Shown here: in pieces, positions 44,585-53,133 of the stretch
How the letters are laid out: each line of letters starts with the position of its first letter
Position numbering within the stretch: position 1 is the stretch's first letter
Program-made: the position numbers and the translations under genes
Notes under the pieces: model-generated
Seen by the model: only the letters and a program-made list of their open reading frames with translations
The model's database searches: none
What the model was told of the DNA's origin: nothing
Assembly (NCBI RefSeq): GCF_002968575.1
Contig: NZ_PVBM01000007.1
Coordinates: forward strand, 124,001-188,000
DNA: 64,000 nt
Direction: 5' to 3'
Source of the DNA: Neorhizobium huautlense
Lineage (GTDB): Bacteria > Pseudomonadota > Alphaproteobacteria > Rhizobiales > Rhizobiaceae

Positions 44585-45013
44585 TCAGGCGATAAGCCGT
44601 GGATATTCGATCGCCGGGCATCGGTCCATTACGACCTTGATGCCGGCCGCTTCCGCCTTTGCCGCCGCCCTGTCGTCCCGTACGCTGAGCTGGCCCCAGA
44701 TGACCTTGGGCTTCGTTTCAAGGGCGATGGCCTCGTCGACGACGCCATCCAAATACTCGGCGGCGCGGAAGACGTCGACGAGGTCGACCGGTTGCGGCAC
44801 GTCGCCAAGGGTCTTGTACACCGTCTGACCGAGGATTTGCTTGCCTGCCTGACCTGGATTGACCGGATATACCGTGTATCCCTTGCCGAGCAGGAACCCC
44901 ATAACACGATTGCTTGGCCGGTCCGGATTTGGCGAAGCCCCCAGAAGAGCGATCGTCCTGGTGTGCTTGAGGATTTCGGCAATATATCCGTTATCATAAT
45001 GGTCGTGGTTCAT
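44585..45013 (-). CDS. CoA-binding domain protein (YccU-like)
   Basis: This is a 142-residue Rossmann-fold protein of the CoA-binding family. The nucleotide-binding turn is LLGASPNPDRPSN (about 23-35), followed by GYTVYPVNPG and VDLVDVFR, all typical of the YccU group. Biochemical function is unknown for this family. Start ATG 45013 has GGAG eight bases upstream, which excludes the much longer open frame to 45529. It diverges from the small secreted-protein gene across 87 bp. Confidence 0.85.
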   Translation of the reverse strand: MNHDHYDNGYIAEILKHTRTIALLGASPNPDRPSNRVMGFLLGKGYTVYPVNPGQAGKQILGQTVYKTLGDVPQPVDLVDVFRAAEYLDGVVDEAIALETKPKVIWGQLSVRDDRAAAKAEAAGIKVVMDRCPAIEYPRLIA

Positions 45014-45100
45014 GACGGCAGCTCCGGTGATGAAACGCCTCTGGCGGCGCGGTCGCTTCCGTCTATGTATGGCTCTATCTCTGTAAATGGGATGCAGGTC

Positions 45101-45451
45101 ATGAAAAAAATTCTCACAAGCCTTGCGATCGCCTGCGCCGTCGCCGTTGCGTCGGCCGAACCCGCCTTTTCTATCTCGCGCTATAATTCGGCAGGCATGT
45201 CCTGCGCCGCAGTGCAACGTGCGATCGACCGGGAGGGCGCGGTCATCCTGCGTTATCCTTCCCGAAACGTACGCGGGATGACCCTTTACGACCGCTATGT
45301 TGCAGACAGCGGCTTCTGCGATGGCCACGAATTTGCAGATCGCGTCACCGTCCCGACGATGGACACTCCTCGCTGCCCCGTGCGCGCCTGCAAAAGGCGC
45401 CCCGGTCCCGAAGACTGTTTTCCGCTGCAGCCGGGATGCACCCGGTTCTGA
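45101..45451 (+). CDS. Small secreted cysteine-rich protein, unknown function
   Basis: This is a 116-residue protein with a clear signal peptide (MKKILTSLAIACAVAVASA, cleavage near residue 19-24). The mature part has six cysteines and the segments SCAAVQRAIDREGAVILRYP, MTLYDRYV and CPVRAC, which look like a conserved disulfide-stabilised periplasmic family seen in rhizobia. I cannot assign a function. An in-frame ATG at 45092 is an alternative start. It is followed by a long gene-free stretch. Confidence 0.72.
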   Translation: MKKILTSLAIACAVAVASAEPAFSISRYNSAGMSCAAVQRAIDREGAVILRYPSRNVRGMTLYDRYVADSGFCDGHEFADRVTVPTMDTPRCPVRACKRRPGPEDCFPLQPGCTRF

Positions 45452-45957
45452 CCGGAGGATGGCAGACAGGCCGTGTTCAATAGATGTTCTCGCAATTTTC
45501 CGCTTCCGTACGAAGCATATTAGAAGCATCTTATAGTTGAATTAGGCGCACCTACTATTCATCACCCGTGAAAAATCATAGTCATTGCTTTTTTGGCCGA
45601 CATTTTCTTGATGCGCAAAAATAATACTTATTCACAAGGCGTTGACAGAAAATGCGATGTTCACCTCTTTTGCCGATAGCCTGCTATCGGTTTCCGCGGC
45701 GCCTCGACGATCTGTGCCCACAGGTTGTATGCAGCATCAAGCCGAAGGTTCTTCGTTCCAGCCGCAGATGTTCCGTTGCCGCAACGGCATCTCTCAGCAA
45801 AAACCCACATCCGACCTAAAGCAGCCTGCAAAAGCAGTTCCTATACCATCTGCCGCAACGAGGCCTGCATGCGAAGATTGAGTGTGGTAAATAGATACCC
45901 TACCGATAAACCATTGAAATGGTTATAATTATTTTTTCTAAGTCAAGATCGGCTGCC

Positions 45958-45986
45958 TTGACGCATCCTTATCTCACCGGTATAAG
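45958..45986 (+). promoter_or_regulatory. Strong housekeeping promoter of rplM-rpsI
   Basis: TTGACG and TATAAG are separated by exactly 17 bp, a near-consensus pair. Transcription would start near 45993, giving a leader of about 115 bases before the rplM start codon. Confidence 0.75.
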
Positions 45987-45988
45987 CC

Positions 45989-46013
45989 GCCACAGATTGC
46001 GGACCCCTGTGGC
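45989..46013 (+). promoter_or_regulatory. Hairpin at the 5' end of the rplM leader
   Basis: GCCACAG and CTGTGGC form a 7-bp stem around an 11-base loop, followed after a few bases by CTTTTT. It could be an autoregulatory L13 leader or an attenuator-like element. Function is inferred from position and pairing only. Confidence 0.35.
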
Positions 46014-46109
46014 CCGCATTCTTTTTGGCGGTTCTGCCGTCGAACCAAGCAACAAGAAACGCCCTGTATCCGATATCGGATGTCACGGGTCCAGACGAAA
46101 GAGAAAACC

Positions 46110-46574
46110 ATGTCAACCTTCGTTCAGAAGCCCGCCGAGGTGGAGAAGAAGTGGGTGATCATCGACGCCGAAGGCCTCGTAGTCGGTCGCCTCGCCACCA
46201 TCGTAGCAAACCGCCTGCGCGGCAAGCACAAGGCCACTTACACCCCTCACGTCGATGACGGCGACAACGTCATCGTCATCAATGCGGAAAAGGTTGCCCT
46301 CACCGGCAAGAAATATTCCGACAAGACCTATTACTGGCACACCGGTTACCCGGGTGGCATCAAGGAGCGCACTGCGCGCCAGATCATCGAAGGCCGCTTC
46401 CCGGAGCGCGTCATCGAAAAGGCCGTTGAGCGCATGATTCCCCGCGGCCCCCTCGGTCGTCGCCAGATGAAGAACCTGCGCGTTTACGCCGGTTCCAACC
46501 ATCCCCACGAAGCCCAGCAGCCGGTCGCTCTCGATGTGGCCTCGCTGAACAAGAAGAATGTAAGGAGCGCCTGA
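46110..46574 (+). CDS. rplM: 50S ribosomal protein L13
   Basis: This is a 154-residue large-subunit ribosomal protein that assembles early with 23S rRNA. It shows the family features [15 protein letters not shown] near the start, the [12 protein letters not shown] segment and [19 protein letters not shown] near 110. The start at 46110 matches the conserved N-terminus; an open frame from 46080 is not conserved. It is the first gene of the universal rplM-rpsI operon, with rpsI starting 2 bp after its stop. In other bacteria L13 can repress its own operon. Confidence 0.98.
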   Translation: MSTFVQKPAEVEKKWVIIDAEGLVVGRLATIVANRLRGKHKATYTPHVDDGDNVIVINAEKVALTGKKYSDKTYYWHTGYPGGIKERTARQIIEGRFPERVIEKAVERMIPRGPLGRRQMKNLRVYAGSNHPHEAQQPVALDVASLNKKNVRSA

Positions 46575-46576
46575 TC

Positions 46577-47044
46577 ATGGCCGATCTCTCCTCTCTGAAG
46601 GATCTCGCTCCGGCGGCCGAAAGCCAGGCTCCGGTTCACGTCCGCAAGGTCGATAATCTTGGCCGTTCCTACGCGACCGGCAAGCGCAAGAACGCAGTCG
46701 CCCGCGTTTGGGTCAAGGCTGGTTCCGGCAAGATCATCGTCAACGGCAAGGACTTCTCGGCTTATTTTGCCCGTCCGGTCCTGCAGATGATCCTGCAGCA
46801 GCCGATCGTTGCAGCTGCCCGCACCGGCCAGTTCGACATCATTGCGACCGTCACCGGCGGCGGCCTCTCCGGTCAGGCTGGCGCTGTGCGCCACGGCCTT
46901 TCCAAGGCTCTCACCTATTTCGAGCCGGGCCTGCGTTCGGTTCTCAAGAAGGGTGGCTTCCTGACCCGCGATAGCCGCGTTGTCGAGCGTAAGAAGTACG
47001 GCAAAGCCAAGGCTCGCCGTTCCTTCCAGTTCTCCAAGCGCTAA
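46577..47044 (+). CDS. rpsI: 30S ribosomal protein S9
   Basis: This is a 155-residue small-subunit protein. The first 25 residues are a variable alphaproteobacterial extension, followed by the conserved [28 protein letters not shown] and the basic C-terminus ending in FSKR, which reaches the P-site tRNA. It has a good ribosome site (AAGGAG) inside the end of rplM. A strong terminator follows 24 bp after the stop codon. Confidence 0.98.
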   Translation: MADLSSLKDLAPAAESQAPVHVRKVDNLGRSYATGKRKNAVARVWVKAGSGKIIVNGKDFSAYFARPVLQMILQQPIVAAARTGQFDIIATVTGGGLSGQAGAVRHGLSKALTYFEPGLRSVLKKGGFLTRDSRVVERKKYGKAKARRSFQFSKR

Positions 47045-47067
47045 TCGTCTCTGGATCTTGCACTTTC

Positions 47068-47098
47068 AAAAGGCGGGGCTTCGGTTCCGCCTTTTTTT
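47068..47098 (+). terminator. Intrinsic terminator of rplM-rpsI
   Basis: AAGGCGG and CCGCCTT form a stem capped by a TTCG-containing loop and followed by seven T residues. This is a classical Rho-independent terminator. Confidence 0.92.
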
Positions 47099-47121
47099 CA
47101 TTTGGGGCTTTTGACATCTCT

Positions 47122-47583
47122 TCAGATCGGCAGTTCGGTCGTCGACTTCAGTTCGCGCAGGACGAAGCTGGAAACCACGTTGCGCACATGCGGATTGCGC
47201 ATCAGATGGCGAGTCATGAAGGCTTCATAGGCTTCGACATCGCTTGCCCTGATCTTCAGCATGTAGTCGAACGTTCCAGACAGCGCATAACATTCCATGA
47301 TCTCCGGCCGATCGCGCACGACGTTCGCAAAAGCTTCGATGGCCTCCTCGTGGTGATCCTCCAGAGTCACATGGGCGATGATGCAGAGCTTGAGATCGAG
47401 CTTGGCAGGATCAAGAAGGGCAACCCGCTTTCTGATCACACCATCTGCCTCCAGTTCCTGGATCTTACGCCACGCGGTGCTTTGCGACATCCCGGCTTTC
47501 TCTGCCAACTCGGCAAGCGAGAAACCGCCTCCTGCCTGCACGAGCTGAAGGAGTTTTCGGGCGACCTTCAAAGTTTCTTTCAT
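47122..47583 (-). CDS. Lrp/AsnC family transcriptional regulator
   Basis: This is a 153-residue feast/famine regulator. The helix-turn-helix (about 18-45, FSLAELAEKAGMSQSTAWRK) is followed by the ligand-binding RAM domain, with the turn ECYALSGTFDYMLKI near 100-114. The start at 47583 follows GGAGG; a longer frame to 47625 crosses the promoter. It is divergent from phhA, so it is a good candidate to sense phenylalanine or tyrosine and control that gene. A GGGATATTTTCCC repeat lies just upstream of its start (47600-47612). Confidence 0.88.
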   Translation of the reverse strand: MKETLKVARKLLQLVQAGGGFSLAELAEKAGMSQSTAWRKIQELEADGVIRKRVALLDPAKLDLKLCIIAHVTLEDHHEEAIEAFANVVRDRPEIMECYALSGTFDYMLKIRASDVEAYEAFMTRHLMRNPHVRNVVSSFVLRELKSTTELPI

Positions 47584-47729
47584 TCTGGCGCCTCCTTTCG
47601 GGATATTTTCCCATCCTTGCATCATAAACCGGCAAAACTGAAATGTTTATCCGTGTTTTCCGGGATATAGTGGTGACAGCAGGCTAAGGCTGGAGGAGCC
47701 CGGCTGCGGGATCGAATCGGGAGGCGCTC

Positions 47730-48521
47730 ATGCCCAAGGAAAGCACCTATACGGCGAAGCTGCCGGATGCGGACGGTACCTATCATTACACGACCGAAGA
47801 AGATGGGATCTGGAGCGAACTCTACCAACGCCAGATGACGCTGCTGGCCGACAAGGCCTGTAAGGAATATCTGGATGGGGTAAACCTGCTCGGCTTGAAG
47901 CCGGACAAGGTTCCTCAGCTTCACGATATCAACCGACGCCTCAACGAAACCACCGGCTTCGGCGTGGAAGGCGTGCCGGCACTTATCCCGCCGTCGCGCT
48001 TTTACGAATTGCTGTCGCAAGGCAAGTTTCCGCTGGCGACCTTCATCCGCCGCCGGGAGCACATCGACTACATCGAAGAGCCGGATATCTTCCATGAGGT
48101 CTTCGGCCACTGCCCTCTGCTGACGAACCAGAGCTATGCCAATTTCGTTCGCCGCTTCGGTGAGAAAGCCGTCGGGCTCGGCAAGGGATATTCCTGGCAC
48201 TTGTTCCGGATATTCTGGTTCACTGTCGAATTCGGTCTCATCGACACGCCGCAGGGACGCCGCTGCTTCGGCGCCGGCATCGTCTCTTCTCCCAACGAGA
48301 CGCGGGCAGCGATGGAAGGAAGGGAAACCGAATTCCGCCCCTTCGACCTGATGACGGTGCTTAGGACGCCCTATCGAATCGATATCGTCCAGCCGATCTA
48401 CTACGTCATCGACAGCTTCGCGCAGCTGGAAGCAATCATTGAGGAGGATATCGGCGCTCGCATCAGAGACGCCAAGGCCCTTGGCGATTTTCCGCCCGCC
48501 TTCGAGGCCAAGGCCTCCTAA
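47730..48521 (+). CDS. phhA: Phenylalanine-4-hydroxylase
   Basis: This is a 263-residue iron- and pterin-dependent monooxygenase that converts phenylalanine to tyrosine. The iron ligands are visible as H122 and H127 (FHEVFGHCP) and E167 (FTVEFG). It is a single catalytic domain like other bacterial enzymes, lacking the eukaryotic ACT regulatory part. Start ATG 47730 has GGGAGG upstream. The adjacent divergent Lrp-type regulator probably controls it. The pterin-recycling gene phhB is not nearby. Confidence 0.93.
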   Translation: MPKESTYTAKLPDADGTYHYTTEEDGIWSELYQRQMTLLADKACKEYLDGVNLLGLKPDKVPQLHDINRRLNETTGFGVEGVPALIPPSRFYELLSQGKFPLATFIRRREHIDYIEEPDIFHEVFGHCPLLTNQSYANFVRRFGEKAVGLGKGYSWHLFRIFWFTVEFGLIDTPQGRRCFGAGIVSSPNETRAAMEGRETEFRPFDLMTVLRTPYRIDIVQPIYYVIDSFAQLEAIIEEDIGARIRDAKALGDFPPAFEAKAS

Positions 48522-48599
48522 GCATGCCACTTTTATCAGAAGGAGGCTTGCCTTGTCGGCCCTCATTGGCCAACGTCCCCCAAATGATGGAGGGACGCA

Positions 48600-49550
48600 A
48601 TGGTGGAAAAGTCGATTGATCACGCCTTCACGGCAACCAGCCTTACCTCTGCCGCGACCGATCCCACCTTTGCCGGCGCGCTATCCTTCATGCGGCGGCG
48701 CTTCACGAAAGATCTGGCGGGTGCCGATGCGGTGGTGTGGGGCATCCCCTTTGATGCGGCGACCTCCAACCGGCCGGGCGCACGCTTTGGACCGCAGGCG
48801 ATCCGCCGGGCCTCTGCGATCTTCGACAACGACCCCCAGTATCCGTTCTCTCGCGATCTCTTTTCGGAAATGGCGGTGATTGACTATGGCGACTGCCTGC
48901 TCGACTACGGGAACCATCAGAAGACGCCGGCGGCAATTGAGGCCCAAGCGAATGTGATCCTCGACGGCGGTGCTTTCCTGCTGACGCTCGGAGGCGACCA
49001 TTACATCACCTGGCCGCTGCTCAAGGCGCATGTGGCCAGGCACGGCCCTCTTGCCCTTGTCCAATTCGATGCTCACCAGGATACGTGGCTCGACGACGAC
49101 CGTCGTATCGACCACGGTTCTTTCGTAGCGCGGGCAGTGCGCGACGGCGTTATCGATGCCACGCGCTCGATCCAGATCGGCATCCGCACCCATGCCCCGG
49201 AAAATTTCGGCATCCGCCTCCTCTATGGCCATGAGATCGAGGAAATGAGTGCAGCCGAAATCGCCGCGACGATTCTCGACCATACCGGTGGAAAACCGGC
49301 CTATCTCACCTTCGATATCGATTGTCTCGACCCTGCTTTTGCGCCAGGCACCGGAACGCCCGTAGCCGGCGGTCCCTCGAGCGCCAAGATCCTCTCGGTT
49401 CTGCGCCAGCTCGGCGGCCTCGATATCCGTGGGGCGGATGTGGTTGAAGTCGCGCCCGCCTATGATCATGCCGATATCACCGCCATTGCCGGAGCGACCG
49501 TTGCGATGTATATGCTCGGGCTTCGCGCGGAGCGGCAGGCACTGCGTTAA
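48600..49550 (+). CDS. speB: Agmatinase-family ureohydrolase
   Basis: This is a 316-residue arginase/agmatinase-fold enzyme with a two-manganese centre. Metal-binding motifs: GGDHYITW (about 121), FDAHQD (about 156-161) and FDIDCLDPAFAPGTGTPVAGG (about 238), all in register with SpeB. It should hydrolyse agmatine to putrescine and urea, but guanidinobutyrate or related guanidino substrates are also possible in rhizobia. Start ATG 48600 has GGAGGG five bases upstream. It lies 78 bp after phhA in the same direction and could be co-transcribed. Confidence 0.88.
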   Translation: MVEKSIDHAFTATSLTSAATDPTFAGALSFMRRRFTKDLAGADAVVWGIPFDAATSNRPGARFGPQAIRRASAIFDNDPQYPFSRDLFSEMAVIDYGDCLLDYGNHQKTPAAIEAQANVILDGGAFLLTLGGDHYITWPLLKAHVARHGPLALVQFDAHQDTWLDDDRRIDHGSFVARAVRDGVIDATRSIQIGIRTHAPENFGIRLLYGHEIEEMSAAEIAATILDHTGGKPAYLTFDIDCLDPAFAPGTGTPVAGGPSSAKILSVLRQLGGLDIRGADVVEVAPAYDHADITAIAGATVAMYMLGLRAERQALR

Positions 49551-49623
49551 ACTTCTGAATCAAGCGGCTGGTAAACTGAATCCGGCCGTCAAGCCAAGGC
49601 ACTGACATCACAGGATAAAGACA

Positions 49624-50556
49624 ATGGCAGCGAAAATCTTCATCGATGGCGAACACGGCACCACGGGACTGCAGATCCGCACCCGCATGGCCGGCCGCCG
49701 CGACGTCGAACTGCTGTCGATCCCGGAAGCCGAGCGGCGCAATGCCGCGATGCGCGAGGATCTCCTGAACAGCGCCGACATCGCCATTCTCTGCCTGCCA
49801 GACGACGCCTCCCGCGAGGCCGTCTCCATGCTTTCCGGCAACAACAAGGTGCGGGTGATCGACACCTCGACGGCTTTCCGTGTCGATCCGTCCTGGGCCT
49901 ATGGTTTTGCCGAGATGGATCAGGCTCAGGCCGACCGGATCAAATCCGCCCGTTTGGTTAGCAATCCGGGCTGCTATCCTACCGGCGCCATCGGTCTCAT
50001 CCGGCCGTTGCGCGCTGCCGGCATCCTGCCGGACGGTTATCCGGTAACGGTCAACGCCATCTCCGGTTATACCGGCGGCGGAAAGCAGATGATCGCACAG
50101 ATGGAGAATCCTGACCATCCGGAGGCTATCAGGGCCAATAACTTTCTCTATGGCCTGCCGCTCAAGCACAAGCACGTGCCGGAGATGAAGGTTCACGGCC
50201 TGCTCGATCGCCCGCCGCTGTTTTCGCCGTCCGTCGGTCGCTTTGCGCAAGGCATGATCGTGCAGGTACCGCTCTTCCTGGAAGACTTGAAGGGTGATGC
50301 GACGGTTGAGGGCATCCACAGAGCGCTTGTCGAGCACTATGCCGGGCAGGCCATCGTTACGGTCGTCCCGCTCGAAGAGAGCAAGGCGCTTCCTCGCGTC
50401 GATGCGGAAGAACTGGTCGGCAAGGACACGATGAAGCTCTTCGTGTTCGGAACGCCGGGCGGTGCGCATGCCAACCTCGTCGCACTGCTCGACAATCTCG
50501 GCAAGGGCGCTTCGGGTGCGGCCGTTCAGAACATGGATCTGATGCTCTCGGCCTGA
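49624..50556 (+). CDS. argC: N-acetyl-gamma-glutamyl-phosphate reductase (type 2)
   Basis: This is a 310-residue NADPH-dependent reductase, third step of arginine synthesis. The catalytic cysteine is C117 in SNPGCYPTG. The short length and the N-terminus [15 protein letters not shown] identify the type 2 ArgC common in alphaproteobacteria. It has an AGGAT-type ribosome site. The last base of its stop is the first base of the next start codon (TGATG), so argC and the kinase-like gene are translationally coupled. The rpsI-to-argC order matches the arrangement in many Rhizobiales, where rplM, rpsI and argC lie close together. Confidence 0.95.
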   Translation: MAAKIFIDGEHGTTGLQIRTRMAGRRDVELLSIPEAERRNAAMREDLLNSADIAILCLPDDASREAVSMLSGNNKVRVIDTSTAFRVDPSWAYGFAEMDQAQADRIKSARLVSNPGCYPTGAIGLIRPLRAAGILPDGYPVTVNAISGYTGGGKQMIAQMENPDHPEAIRANNFLYGLPLKHKHVPEMKVHGLLDRPPLFSPSVGRFAQGMIVQVPLFLEDLKGDATVEGIHRALVEHYAGQAIVTVVPLEESKALPRVDAEELVGKDTMKLFVFGTPGGAHANLVALLDNLGKGASGAAVQNMDLMLSA

Positions 50557-51395
50557 TGATCGGCAGCATTCCTTTCCTCTTGGAATGGCAGATCGAAGGC
50601 GCCCGCCAAATTGCCGATACTATCGTCGGCACCGTCTACGAAGTGACGCGTGCCGGCGGCGAACTCGATATCGTCAAGGTCCTTAAACCCAGAGCATTGG
50701 AAGACAATCTTCGCGGCGCCGATTTTCTTGCGTGGCGCGATGGTGTCGGCTGCGTTCGGCTGATCGGGCGCTCCGGCAACATCCTGTTGATGGAACATGC
50801 CGGCGGGGCGACGCTCCGCGATCATCTTGTCGCTCACAGCGACCGCGACGCCACCCGGATCGCCAGCGAGGTGCTGACGGAATACCACCGCCCATCGGAC
50901 ACACCGCCACCCGCTAGCCTGCAGCCGCTGTCCCGTTACTTCGCAAGCCTGTTCAACAAGGCAGAAGCCGACCGCCACCTTGGTATTGCCAGCCCCTTCG
51001 TAGAGGCAGCCGCTATCGCGGAAGACCTAATCGGCAATCAGCAGGACATCAAACCGCTGCACGGCGACCTGCACCACGAGAACATTATGCTTGGGCCACG
51101 CGGCTGGCTGATCATCGATCCGGCCGGCCTGATCGGCGACGCCGCGCTCGATGTCGCCAACATGTTTTCCAACCCGCTCGACCGTTTCGACCTGACACGC
51201 AGCGAGGAACGCATCGCCTCGATGGCGGAGGCGTTCTCAGGAACGCTGAGGCGCGATGTCCGCACCATCCTCCGTTATGGCTTTGCCTATGGCTGCCTTT
51301 CCGCCGCGTGGCACTACGAAGACGGCAATGCCAAAGATTGCGAAGACGAGCTTGCCGTCGCAGCAGCGATTCGCAGCGTGTTGCGGCAGGCCTAG
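50556..51395 (+). CDS. Aminoglycoside phosphotransferase-family kinase (APH(6)-like)
   Basis: This is a 279-residue protein with the APH/choline-kinase fold, closest in pattern to streptomycin 6-phosphotransferase family members. Catalytic loop HGDLHHENIM (about 169-178) and metal-binding IDPAGLIGD (about 186-194) are intact, as is the N-terminal lobe with VKVLKP. The first ATG overlaps the argC stop. In chromosomes these proteins are usually housekeeping small-molecule kinases; a resistance role should not be assumed. It ends overlapping the convergent DoxX gene by 4 bp. Confidence 0.82.
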   Translation: MIGSIPFLLEWQIEGARQIADTIVGTVYEVTRAGGELDIVKVLKPRALEDNLRGADFLAWRDGVGCVRLIGRSGNILLMEHAGGATLRDHLVAHSDRDATRIASEVLTEYHRPSDTPPPASLQPLSRYFASLFNKAEADRHLGIASPFVEAAAIAEDLIGNQQDIKPLHGDLHHENIMLGPRGWLIIDPAGLIGDAALDVANMFSNPLDRFDLTRSEERIASMAEAFSGTLRRDVRTILRYGFAYGCLSAAWHYEDGNAKDCEDELAVAAAIRSVLRQA

Positions 51396-51817
51396 GCGAT
51401 CCGCCTTGCCGGTCCGAATGTCTGTTTCAGACCAAGGTTGAGCGCGAGCCTCTCATCCGCTCCGTGTACGGCAGCGAACAGCAGACCGGCGAGAAACGTG
51501 AAATGGTCCACGAAGAAGCCGAACTCCGCCTGATTGCCTTCCCAATGGCTCGGCCCGTGAAAGGCGAATGCCAGAAAGATGACATAGATGCGCGCAAGCA
51601 GGGCCGCCTGCGAAAAGAAGGCCCCGGTCAGGAAAGCAACAGCCAATCCCGCTTCGAAGATCGCAGCGGACCATGCGAGGACGAGCGGAAACGGAAAACC
51701 GGCGCCGGCGATATAGCCCGCCGTCGACGGCATATCGAAGAATTTGAAGCTCGTCGCCATGACGAACAGGCCGCCGAAAATCAGCCTTGCAACGAGAACC
51801 GCGATTGTCCTTGCCAT
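51392..51817 (-). CDS. DoxX family membrane protein
   Basis: This is a 141-residue inner-membrane protein with four predicted helices, at about 7-25, 47-67, 72-92 and 108-128. It contains the DoxX-type segments ARLIFGGLFVMATSFKFF and IFEAGLAVAFLTG. Members are linked to redox or sulfur stress but have no settled reaction. Start ATG 51817 follows AGGACA; an open upstream extension to 51862 is unlikely. It shares a 4-bp overlap with the convergent kinase gene. Confidence 0.82.
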   Translation of the reverse strand: MARTIAVLVARLIFGGLFVMATSFKFFDMPSTAGYIAGAGFPFPLVLAWSAAIFEAGLAVAFLTGAFFSQAALLARIYVIFLAFAFHGPSHWEGNQAEFGFFVDHFTFLAGLLFAAVHGADERLALNLGLKQTFGPARRIA

Positions 51818-51945
51818 TGTCCTGCCCTCTCTCCTTGGTGCAGCCGTGCGGCCATGCCCCAAGGACGGGCGGTCGGAAGATTTACCGACAGTCGGGTTGA
51901 GACAATTGCCAAAAACGGGCCATTGGGTGATGCCCCGTCCCAGCT

Positions 51946-52416
51946 TCAGGCTGCCTGCAGGATGTGAATGCCGTGGGTTTCGGTCAACGCCATGATCCGC
52001 TCGATTACCTCCGGCGTTGGCGGGCCTGCCGGCGGTTCATGGCTTGCGGCGGCTTCGAAGAAACCCATCATCCCGTCATCAACGATGGCCATCATTATTG
52101 CCGGCTTGGAAGAGGAATTACGATAGGCATGCGGCGCATGGGTAGGAATGGTGACGACATCGCCGGCCACAGCTTCGACTTCGGCGGGCTTTCCGTCCAC
52201 CATACTCCATATGGTCATAGTACCCTCCAGAATGCGGAAGATTTCCGGAGAGGCGTGCATATGCGGCGGCGTGCCGCTTCCCGGCGGCACCAGCACGTCG
52301 ATGACGTTGAACCCGGTGCCTTCCAATTTGCCTCGCTTCATCACCTGGTCGCCCATGACCCAGAAGACGCCGGCGCTCGCGGCCGAATGGACCCTTACGG
52401 AAAAATTGTCATTCAT
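51946..52416 (-). CDS. Cupin-domain protein
   Basis: This is a 156-residue single-domain cupin. The first motif reads GSGTPPHMHASPEIFRILEG (about 47-66) and the second GDVVTIPTHAPHAYRN (about 83-98), so the metal-binding His and Glu residues are present and a metal-dependent activity is possible. Its start overlaps the end of the tetR-type gene by 8 bp, making the two an operon. A perfect palindrome before tetR suggests both are repressed together. The substrate is unknown. Confidence 0.83.
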   Translation of the reverse strand: MNDNFSVRVHSAASAGVFWVMGDQVMKRGKLEGTGFNVIDVLVPPGSGTPPHMHASPEIFRILEGTMTIWSMVDGKPAEVEAVAGDVVTIPTHAPHAYRNSSSKPAIMMAIVDDGMMGFFEAAASHEPPAGPPTPEVIERIMALTETHGIHILQAA

Positions 52417-53032
52417 CTCTTTCGTCCTTCGATATGCGCCCTTCCCGTCTTGCCGCATCGAGCAGAGCGCCAATCGCCCATGCAGCCGCTCTTCCCGCCT
52501 CCTCGCCGGATAGCCCCCAATAATCCTTCATGGTTTGCCAGGCCGTAGCACTGAAAAGCAGCTGGACCGTCGCCTCCAGCTGTCGCGCCCGTTCGGGTTG
52601 GAGAAGGCTCGACACGTCCGAGAGACTTCTTTTGAAGGCTGCCTGCCGCTCGTCGTTGGCCTGCAGCCGCATCTGTCGGCCCGGGCCGCTCGCATGGGAT
52701 GCGCGCACGATGCCTTCGATGCCATCCAGCGATGCGAAGAGTGCCGGCGGCAGATCGACGAGATCGCGCTCGCTCTCGGGCCAGAAGCGCACGCCGAGCG
52801 AGGCATTGGTGCTCTGCCAGAAGGCCGAGAGCAGATCCTCTTTGGTCGGAAAATGACGAAAGATGGTCCGGCGATTGACGCCACTCACCTCCGCCAGTTC
52901 GTCGAATCCGAGAGCGCTGTCCGGATCGCTTTCCAGTATTGCCCTGACGCCGGCCAGGATGCGCTCTCGCGTCTGCTGTGCCTGTTCCGTCCGTAGCGGA
53001 CTTTCGTATTTTGTCACTTTCAGTGTATTCAT
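52409..53032 (-). CDS. TetR family transcriptional regulator
   Basis: This is a 207-residue repressor. The N-terminal helix-turn-helix (about 18-65) contains GFDELAEVSGVNRRTIFRHF, and the rest is an all-helical ligand-binding domain. The ATG at 53032 is chosen because it starts just before the conserved segment and directly abuts a 17-bp palindrome that would be its own operator. The frame is open much further upstream but crosses that palindrome. It is co-transcribed with the cupin gene and probably regulates that operon in response to an unknown small molecule. Confidence 0.87.
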   Translation of the reverse strand: MNTLKVTKYESPLRTEQAQQTRERILAGVRAILESDPDSALGFDELAEVSGVNRRTIFRHFPTKEDLLSAFWQSTNASLGVRFWPESERDLVDLPPALFASLDGIEGIVRASHASGPGRQMRLQANDERQAAFKRSLSDVSSLLQPERARQLEATVQLLFSATAWQTMKDYWGLSGEEAGRAAAWAIGALLDAARREGRISKDERDE

Positions 53033-53048
53033 GTCATTTATAATGACA
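53032..53048. promoter_or_regulatory. Candidate TetR operator
   Basis: TGTCATT-TAT-AATGACA is a perfect 7-3-7 inverted repeat that touches the tetR-type start codon. Position and symmetry fit an autoregulatory operator for the tetR-cupin operon. Confidence 0.72.
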
Positions 53049-53078
53049 CGAATATCGAGCGCCGACAACCCAACAAAT

Positions 53079-53108
53079 AAGGCGGACGGAAATAGATTTG
53101 CCCGCCTT
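53079..53108 (-). terminator. Possible terminator of ctaA
   Basis: AAGGCGG and CCGCCTT form a 7-bp stem around a 16-base loop just past the ctaA stop. On the minus strand it is followed by ATTTGTTG, so the T run is poor. Confidence 0.4.
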
Positions 53109-53133
53109 GGAAAGGCCCTTTGATGATGGGAGA

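Larger units (their letters stand above)
45452..46109. other. Long gene-free stretch before rplM
   Basis: No convincing gene is seen in these 658 bp. An 80-codon open frame at 45642-45881 lacks a ribosome site and looks non-coding. The left part is AT-rich. An 18-bp hairpin-type repeat (CCGATAGC-CT-GCTATCGG) lies at 45673-45690. The right end contains the rplM promoter and leader. The length leaves room for a small RNA, but none could be identified. Confidence 0.55.

Noticed and set aside
45642-45881. A 79-codon open frame in the long gap before rplM
   Set aside because: No ribosome site and a low-complexity product without similarity to anything recognised.
50556-51395. Acquired aminoglycoside resistance gene
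   Set aside because: It is translationally coupled to argC in a conserved chromosomal setting; family membership alone does not show resistance.
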